Shown here one piece after another: positions 7,878 through 15,000 of a DNA stretch of 15,000 nt. Source of the DNA: Neocallimastix lanati (nom. inval.) (taxonomy: Eukaryota; Neocallimastigomycota; Neocallimastigomycetes; Neocallimastigales; Neocallimastigaceae); assembly GCA_016946835.1 (NCBI GenBank), contig JACVTC010000027.1, forward strand, positions 1,075,001 to 1,090,000, in the 5' to 3' direction. The translations under genes were made by a program, and so were the position numbers. Positions within the stretch are counted from its first letter, which is position 1; each line of letters starts with the position of its first letter. Under the pieces are notes generated by a model that was not told the origin of the DNA, ran no database searches, and saw only the letters and a program-made list of their open reading frames with translations.

Positions 7878-9811
7878 ATCAGTACTTTTTTTTTTTTTTT
7901 AAATCCTCAAATATTAATTCATGTAATATTAAATATATTTAATATTATAGAATATTTAATAAATATTTTCTTTAATTAATTAAAGAAAATATATATATAT
8001 ATATAATTTAAAATAAAAAAAAAAAAAAAAAAAAAAAAACTTTTTTTTATTCTTCTTCCTCTTTAAAATATTTATAAATTATTCCATTCTACTTTTACAA
8101 ATCAAATATTAAATACTTTTTTCTTTTCTATTCACCTCTTCTTCTACTTCCTCTTCTTTTTTATGTATTTACAGAGTATAATATATTTTAATTTTTTTTA
8201 TTATTATTTAACGTTATTTCTAAACTTTTTAATTCTATTTAAGTGTATTTACTTATTACAAATTAAATAAAATTAATAAAAGTTTAAAGAAAGAAAGAAA
8301 AAAAAAAATTATATAAAGAAGGTATGTTACAAATTATTTAAATAATTGTATTAATTCATTTTAACAAAATTTTAATAATTAATATTAATATTTAACAATT
8401 AATTATTTAATAAATTTTTTTTATTTTTTTTTATTTTTTTTTAATTTTTTAATTTTAATTTTAAAATAATGACTATATATTGAAATATATTAAGTATCAT
8501 ATATTAAAATAAATTTAAAAAATATGACTTTAAAATATATTGATTTTGTTATATTAAAATTGATAGATTAAAAAAAAAAAATTTAATATGAATTGAAATG
8601 AATATATTGTAATATATGGTTTAAATATATTTAATATTCTTAATTTAATTTATATATAAAAAATTAAAAATAAATAAATAAATAAATAAATTTAAATTTA
8701 ATTATTTAATTATTTTATTATTATTTATTATTATTATTTATTATTATTTATTATTATTATTATTATTATTATATCATATATATATGATATAATAATATAT
8801 ATATATTTTTATTATTCTTAATTTTATTATTTTTTACTTTTTAAATTTTTAAAAACCGAAGTTTTAAAATATTTTAATTATCAATAAAGTCATTCTAATG
8901 AAACCGATAACATGACATTATTAAAAAAATATATATAGGATAACTTCAAAAAAAAAAAAAAATAAAATAAATTATCTATTAATAAATAACATTAGATAAT
9001 AATAATAATAATAAAATATAAAGTCTTTTAAAAATTATAGAAAAGAGAAAAGTTATGACATGTTTTTTTTATTCAGTAATAAGTTTATATATTTATTTAT
9101 AATCATTCATTCATTTATTAAATTACATATTATTCATATAATTTCTAGCTATTTAATTATTCTTATTCAATAGTTATTTATTGTTATTGTTATTGTTATT
9201 TTATTATTTTATTATTTTATTATTTTATTATTTTATTTTTTGTTAATATTTAATTTCAAAAAAAAATATTTAGAAAAACAAAAACTTTTTTATTATAAAA
9301 ATAATAAAGATTTGTGCAAAAGATTAATCTAATATATAATAAAATATACCATCATGATAATTATAGTTTATATAAATATATATTTAAAATGGATGATTCA
9401 TTATTTTTAATAATTATTTTCTTTTTTTTTTTAAATATTATTATTAAAATATTTTTTAACCATATTTATTAAATTAAAATTTATTAAAAATCTTTATTTA
9501 TAAGATGTATCCTTATTTATTTAATGATTAAATCTAAATATTTAAAAACAACATATTCAATATTCATTTCATTCCTTTTTCATTTCATTTTATTTTATTA
9601 TAATTTATTATACCAATTATATGAATGCATATATAGCTTTTTAAATATTCTTTCTTATATTCATTTTTTTTTATCCCTAAGGAAAAACAATTAGTTAACT
9701 AAAGTATTATATATATTTTTTTTTTATTTTATTATAAATTTTATTAATTTTTATGTAAAGTCACGTCACCTATTTAATATTTATATTTTAATTTCTTTTT
9801 TATTTTTTAAC
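7110..9811. other. Intergenic AT-only DNA, left part
   Basis: The 5' side of the SR-like gene begins with an A-rich leader on the minus strand (T run at about 7122-7147). Further on there are long T or A tracts, an (AT)16 tract at 7844-7875, AAAT arrays near 8668-8692, ATT-type arrays at about 8715-8770, and TTATTG then ATTTTATT-type arrays at about 9180-9236. There is no supported ORF, tRNA or rRNA. TATA-like sequences are everywhere, so a promoter cannot be placed. Confidence 0.6.
8764..8797. repeat. Perfect 34-nt AT palindrome
   Basis: The 17 bases on each side of the centre at 8780/8781 are exactly complementary. The core is ATATCATATATATATGATAT and both flanks continue the symmetry with TTATTATT-like and AATAATA-like arms. 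The C and G at 8775 and 8786 make it more than a plain AT tract. It could extrude a cruciform. It adjoins an ATT array, which may have helped to create it. Confidence 0.75.
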
Positions 9812-10028
9812 ATTATTTATTATTTATTATTTATTATTTATTATTTATTATTTATTATTTATTATTTATTATTTATTATTTATTATTTATTATTTATTAT
9901 TTATTATTTATTATTTATTATTTATTATTTATTATTTATTATTTATTATTTATTATTTATTATTTATTATTTATTATTTATTATTTATTATTTATTATTT
10001 ATTATTTATTATTTATTATTTATTATTT
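9812..10028. repeat. ATTATTT minisatellite, 31 perfect copies
   Basis: The heptamer ATTATTT is repeated 31 times without any mismatch over 217 nt. It begins right after a C at 9811 and ends in a T run. Perfect homogeneity suggests recent expansion or active turnover by slippage or unequal exchange. No function is evident. Confidence 0.9.
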
Positions 10029-11516
10029 TTTAATTTTATGAAATTTTAATAATTTATATATTAATAATTTATTTTAATATATTGAAGTTATTGAATCTGT
10101 CGATTTTAAATTAAAAATTGGATTAATAAAAAAAAATTTTTAATTTATTTATTTTTTATTAAAAAAGTTTATGTCAATAAATTAAATTACATTTAACATA
10201 AAATCATGATATTATCACGTGTATCATTTATATATTAAAAAAGCTTTTTTTTTTTGCTTTTATTATTTTTTCATTATTATTATTTCTGAATTGAGTGAAT
10301 TGAGTGATTGAATTCATTAATATCATTAGATAAAAGTCATCTGGATTTTAGAATTTTTTTTTTTTTTAATTTTATTTTTTTGTAAATAAATAAAACTTTT
10401 TTTTTTTACAATTCTTTTTATTATTTTTTCTTATATTCTAATTATTATATTTATAATTTTAATATAAAATAAAATTTTAAAATTCAATGATTAAAAAAAA
10501 AAAAAAAGATGAAAAATTTCAATTTTTTTTAAAGTCAGAAAAAAATAAAGAAATAAATTTAAAAAATAAAAAAGTAATTAAAATATTATCGTATTATTCA
10601 ATTTTTAGTTTATTACTAATTTTTTAAAAGAGACATTTATATTTTAAATATTTGTTATATTCTATTTTCTATGTTATTATTATTATTGATGTTATTTTGT
10701 TCTTTTTCATGGTATTTATTTTATTATATTCATTATTACTATCATTATTATTTTATTAATTACAAATTACAATTAGTATAAATATCTATTAATAATCTCT
10801 ATTGAATTATTATACTTTTATATATAATAATATATTATTATAAATAAAATTATTTATTTATCCAAATAAAATAAAATAGAATAGATAAATAAACTAAAAG
10901 AATTACAGTTCATAGCTTATTAATTAAAAAAAAAGAAAAACAAAAAGGTTAATTTCTGAAATTTTAATTATAATAAAATTTACTTTTACGATTATTTTTT
11001 GTTGTTTATTTTTTGTATTTTTTTTTTTTTTTATATGAAAAAAAATTATTAATTCAATTTTAATTAAAAGTTAGTCATATTTATCAAATATAATTTCTTA
11101 TTATAATACAAAAAAATAATATGTCGATATTTCATAAATATATGATAATATTAAATATTAATAGTATATTTAATTAATAATAATAAAAATAATTCAATAA
11201 TTACTATTATTATATCAATTTTATTACTATTTCTAATAGGAATATGTAAAAGTGTAGATTATTTATTTTTAAGAAATAATTTTTAAGAGTAATTTTTAAT
11301 ATTATTTTTAATAAAAAAAAATAATAATAATAAAAATTTATCATTTATTTATATATCTTCTAACCGAAAAAAAAAATAAAAAAAATAAAAAAATAAAATA
11401 TTAATTTCTTTTAATCATTTATCAATTAATAATAGTAAAATTAAAAAGAAAAAAAAATTATAAATTGATAAATGTCTATGTCAATAGACAAAAATAATAA
11501 TAAGAGTCATACATAT
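10029..11516. other. Intergenic AT-only DNA, middle part
   Basis: Low-complexity A/T sequence with scattered homopolymers. The only departures are isolated short words: an ATCACGTG octamer at 10214-10221, a tandem pair of GAATTGAGT at 10288-10305, and a perfect 7-bp hairpin (TGTCTAT, loop GTCA, ATAGACA) at 11473-11490. No gene, tRNA or rRNA is supported. Confidence 0.55.
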
Positions 11517-11803
11517 AAAGTTCAACATGTTTTTTTTTTTTACTATCTTGCATATAAAATTTATAAAATAAATTATTAAAAAAATTTATATATTTAAATT
11601 TCAAAATATGCTTTTTTTATTATTATTATTCTTATCTTGCATTTTTAAATTATATTATATTATAATAACAATTAAAAAATTAATGTATTAAAATTTCATC
11701 AAAATTTCAAAATACTTTTATTATTATTATTATTATCTTGCATTTATTATTTATAAAAAAAAAAAAACTACTAAAAATTAATATATTCATATTTCAAAAC
11801 ATG

Positions 11804-11830
<27 letters not shown>
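11517..11830. repeat. Degenerate tandem array, units of about 80-105 nt
   Basis: A pattern recurs three to four times. A word close to ATTTCAAAAYATG (11517-11529 diverged, 11598-11610, 11704-11716, 11791-11803) is followed by a T or ATT tract and then, in the first three units, by ATCTTGCAT (11545-11553, 11634-11642, 11735-11743). Each unit then closes with an A-rich stretch that includes AAAAATTAATRTATT-like sequence. Unit spacing is 81, 106 and 87 nt, with most length change in the homopolymer and ATT tracts. The conserved words stand out from the A/T background. Confidence 0.6.
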
Positions 11831-11834
<4 letters not shown>

Positions 11835-12429
11835 ATTATTATTATATTTAATTTAAAGTTTTAACAAAACCAGGAAATATTTAAATCAATTTTAAAAATT
11901 ATTTATTTTAATTTAATATGCATAAAATAAAATAAAAATAAAATAAAAATTAAATAAAATAAAATAAATAATACATAAATATAAATAACATAAATATATA
12001 TATATATATATATATTTAAAAAGCATATTAAAAAAAAAAAAAAGAAAAATAAATTAATTAAATAATAAATGAAATCATACATAATTTTACCTATATATTT
12101 TAAAAACATTACTTTACATGTTTAAATATAGAAATAATTAATTAAAAAAATTATTCATGAGAATAAATAAAAATTCATTTCATTTTAAAATTTTTATTAT
12201 TAAATTTATTTAAAATTAAAAGGGTTGATGTCTTCATTTTTAAACATAGAAATAAGTATCAAATAAATAAATAAATAAATAAATTCCAAAAAAGGGTTAA
12301 TAATCAGTTATATATATATAAACATTTTTTTTTCTAAAACTTTTAGATTTATATTTTATTTATATGATTATTATATGATTCTTTCTATTACAGATAGAGA
12401 CATAAATAATATAAAATAATTATTTTTTC

Positions 12430-12460
<31 letters not shown>

Positions 12461-13007
12461 ATATAGTGAATAAAGTTTAACAATTTTTTTTTTTAATTCT
12501 TTTATTTCAATATTTAATAAAATATAATTATATTAAAATATTTTTATTTATCTTTTCTAAAGATCAAATTTCATATATAAATGAATATTTTTTTAAAATT
12601 AAATATACATATTAAATGATATTTAGTTTTTTTTTTTTTTTTTTTTTAATAAATTATTCATAATATATTATATTTATAATTTTTAATAAAATTTTTCAAT
12701 ACACAGTAATCTGTTAATATAAAGACAATTTTTTTTTTATTGTTATATTTTTTTTAAAAAAGTATTTATTATATTTAATAGTGTAGAGTAGGATAAATTC
12801 TTATCTTATTTTTATCTTATTTTTGCTCCTTTCAAAAAGTTATTAAATGAGTTTAAAAAAAAAATGTTCAAACTAATTTTTTTTTTATTGATGTTTTTTG
12901 TTTTTTGTTTAAAAATAAAAAATAAAAATAAAAATAAAACAGTTACAATAAATATATTATTATTACTATTATTAATTATTTTTCTCACTTTAGTAATTTT
13001 TTTATAA

Positions 13008-13009
<2 letters not shown>
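11831..13009. other. Intergenic AT-only DNA, right part
   Basis: A/T homopolymers and simple repeats up to the insertion point of LINE-B, including an AAAT array at 12261-12282 and T runs near 12430-12457 and 12628-12647. A hydrophobic minus-strand frame at 11903-12109 is made of simple repeats and is not considered a gene. Nothing else is recognised. Confidence 0.55.
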
Positions 13010-13051
<42 letters not shown>

Positions 13052-13076
13052 TAGACAAGGAAAAGAATATACTTCT
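13010..13076 (-). terminator. LINE-B 3' terminus: conserved end and poly(A) tail
   Basis: The 24 nt at 13076-13053 (minus strand) match the terminus of LINE-A at 722-699 in 20 positions and are followed after three bases by A40. No AATAAA is seen at the corresponding distance, unlike LINE-A. All four mismatches are transitions with A or T in LINE-B. Confidence 0.7.
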
Positions 13077-13578
13077 AATGTATTTTTTTTTTTTTTTTTT
13101 TTTTATATAAATTATTAAAAAAATAGTTATTATATTGAATTCATTGTAAATGAAAATTACATTATAAATATATTAAAAACAAAAACAAAGATATATATAT
13201 ATATATAAAATAAAAATGTTAAAAAAAAAAAAAAAATAATAATAATCTATTTTTTTTTTTTTTTTTTTTTATAGCCGCAATTATTGTGAACTTTAATCTT
13301 TATTTATTTATTCTTATATAAAATACATGAATACTTTTAATTATAATAAAAAAATAAAAAAACACAAAATAAATAAAATAAATAAATATTATTTGTCCAA
13401 TATGAACATAATAATAAAGAAATAGTAATGTGAAATAAAAAGTAATAATCAAAAATAAGTGTATAAATAAATTCAGAAAAAAGTTCATATGCAACGAACC
13501 TCACCTCCTTATGGATTAGGGTTTGAATTGACTATCTGAAAGAAATTATGGTCTTCTCCTTCAGAGGCGTTGGCCCTG
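13077..13578 (-). other. LINE-B 3' UTR
   Basis: About 500 nt between the stop codon of the C-terminal frame and the conserved terminus. It contains T tracts at about 13084-13104 and 13251-13270, an (AT)n tract near 13191-13206 and A-rich microsatellites; only the part next to the coding region (about 13490-13578) has ordinary composition. It is about three times longer than the corresponding part of LINE-A, probably through expansion of simple repeats. The small minus frame at 13300-13494 is low-complexity and not called. Confidence 0.5.
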
Positions 13579-15000
13579 CTAGCCTGTCTTAACTGCATTT
13601 TCAGTGTTGACGCTCCTGGTTAGTTTGCGCTTATACTTTCGGAATAGTAACCCTTGCCGAGTACTAGCCCGAGGCATAATTTCTGTAAAGAGAGCCGCAG
13701 ATCGCACCAAGAACGGCTTTTTTGAATAATCACCAGAAATGATTTGGTTCTTAAACAAAATATTCCATTCCTCTTTATAATTTAAATCTATTATATCTGC
13801 ATTACTATTAGATATTGGACAATATTTAGAAATAATATAAAATATTTCATAAAGAATTTCAATATCCTTAAAATATTTCATTCGAAATTCACAGAAAAGA
13901 TAGCATTTAGAAAACCAATGTTCCAATCGAGGATTACTATTTTTTCTATAACAACAGGGACACCTTTCAGGACAGTCTTCTTCAATAATTTTGGCGGCTT
14001 TGGCAACAAGAGCATCTAATTTATATCCACATTTGGCGCGAAGTACCCATCGGAAGCCAATGCTAAATTCAGGATTTTTATAATTTAGCTTAAGATACTC
14101 TCTAGTTTTCTCAAAATTATTATTTTTATAAGCCTTAGCTTTGATTGATTTTCCTGCCATATCTCTATCCCAGTAAAAGTTTAAAATAGCTTTTTTTTGA
14201 TGGAAATTTACTTAATTTGTCAGCTAAAATTTTACTTTCTTTATCCCAAGCATGACGTCTACAACGAGATATATCTCTAAGTAAATCAGAGATAATACAT
14301 TTCGAGTTTTTCCATTTTTTAAAATACCTTACCTGAGCAATCGCACATTTCGCCGAAAGAGGAGGAACGTTAAGTTCTTTAGAAACACAATAAAGGGAAG
14401 TAAAACTATTCCCTTTAGAAAATCCTTCAATTCAATATAATCCTGAATTAACTAGTGTCTGTGTACTTCTCGTTCTATCTTTGTTATATTCAAGTAGAGG
14501 TGCATAATATGAAACTTGTCCAATTACTATAGCTGAAAATAACATTCTTTTATAAGGGATAGGAATATGAGGATTCTTAAGAAATCCTTTTATGGAATAA
14601 AGTGCATTTCTAACTTTATTATTCATTCGCTGTATGATCGGTTTCAATTCTAAATCATTTGAAAATGGTACACCTAAGTAGGTATAGCAATTTGTTTTAG
14701 GTAACTCTTGACTTGAAATATAAAAGGTAGGATTACTATTATAAAGATAACAAGAAACTTCCCCTCGTACTACTAGACTGGTACATTTATTGATACCAAA
14801 TTGCATTTCATTATTTCTAGCCCATTTACTGACAAACTTTAACAATTTCTTAAGTTGGGATCTTGTTAGAGCACATAATACAATGTTATCTGCAAAAAGA
14901 CCTCCACAACAAAGTTTTTCACCAATAGAGATGCCATATTTATTACAATTATTAAAAATATCATTAATGAACAAGTTAAACAAAATTGGTGAGAGGGGAT
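13579..15000 (-). pseudogene. LINE-B ORF2, RT downstream half to C-terminus, disrupted
   Basis: The frame enters at the right edge with PLSPILFNLFINDIF, the RT motif that precedes the catalytic box. The box itself reads GGLFADNIVLCA, with Asn where the second catalytic Asp is expected. Then come KWARNNEMQFGINKCTSLVV, TYLGVPFSND and the thumb-like FSAIVIGQVSYYAPLLEYN. A TGA at 14434-14432 stands where a Trp is expected (SGLY-W-IEGF); the same frame reads on to 14165. An A8 run (14198-14191) then shifts the frame, and the second frame carries FYWDRDMAGKS, NPEFSIGFRWVLRAKCGYKL, EEDCPERCPCC and HWFSKC (a C-X2-C-X10-H-X4-C knuckle), ending TENAVKTG at 13579. The product would be a cytoplasmic/nuclear RNP enzyme; this copy should be dead. 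Confidence 0.9.

Larger units (their letters stand above)
13010..15000 (-). mobile_element. LINE-B: non-LTR retrotransposon copy, 5' part beyond window
   Basis: A second minus-strand LINE ends in a 40-nt poly(A) tail (13049-13010). Going upstream it has a 3' UTR, a C-terminal zinc-knuckle domain, the connection region, and the downstream half of an RT that runs off the right edge. Its C-terminal domain and 3' terminus match LINE-A, so the two belong to one family or closely related families. It is inactive as read: an in-frame TGA, a homopolymer frameshift and an altered catalytic box. The 5' end and any target-site duplication partner lie outside the window. Confidence 0.85.

Noticed and set aside
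9812-10028. CRISPR array or other regular array
   Set aside because: Units are seven bases without spacers, so it is a plain minisatellite.
10214-10221. Centromere element (CDEI-like RTCACRTG next to AT-rich DNA)
   Set aside because: Point centromeres are known only from budding yeasts, there is no CDEIII-like partner, and AT-rich DNA is everywhere here.
11903-12109. Hydrophobic 68-codon minus frame
   Set aside because: It is made of T runs and an AT dinucleotide tract and has no codon or domain signal.
7110-13009. Hidden tRNA, rRNA or small structured RNA genes
   Set aside because: No stretch has the base composition or paired arms of a tRNA, and no rRNA-like sequence is seen.
13300-13494. 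Hydrophobic 64-codon minus frame
   Set aside because: It lies in the LINE-B 3' UTR and consists of A-rich microsatellites on the plus strand.

Overview
The window looks like nuclear DNA of a very AT-rich eukaryote, most likely an early-diverging fungus; anaerobic gut fungi (Neocallimastigomycetes) fit best. The signs are intergenic DNA that is almost pure A/T with long homopolymers and microsatellites, one spliced gene with small GT-AG introns, and APE-type non-LTR retrotransposons (LINEs). The lineage is an inference from composition and gene structure; no rRNA or other diagnostic marker is present.

Layout: 1-649 is a less AT-rich stretch that I cannot assign. A LINE copy (LINE-A, minus strand) occupies about 664-4094. 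It is bracketed by an exact 14-nt direct repeat that sits where a target-site duplication should be. It carries a short ORF1-like frame, an apurinic-type endonuclease domain and a C-terminal zinc-knuckle domain, but the reverse transcriptase between them is missing and the frame is broken twice. An AT-rich spacer follows, then a minus-strand five-exon gene (4938-7109) for a 275-residue SR-like RNA-binding protein (RS-rich N-terminus, one RRM, short RS tail). From 7110 to 13009 there is about 5.9 kb of A/T-only DNA with no recognisable gene; it contains a 31-copy perfect heptamer array, a 34-nt perfect palindrome and a degenerate tandem array of about 90-nt units. A second LINE copy (LINE-B, minus strand) starts at its poly(A) tail (13010-13049) and runs off the right edge. 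It carries the downstream half of an RT, the connection region and the same C-terminal zinc knuckle, with a nonsense codon, a frameshift and an altered catalytic FADD box.

The two LINE copies are related: their C-terminal domains align, and the last 24 nt before each poly(A) tail match at 20 of 24 positions. The SR-like protein gene is the only intact host gene seen. I see no convincing novel multi-gene system. The most informative observations are the LINE insertion footprint, the RT-less LINE derivative, the G-to-A pattern of damage in LINE-B and the shared LINE 3' end.
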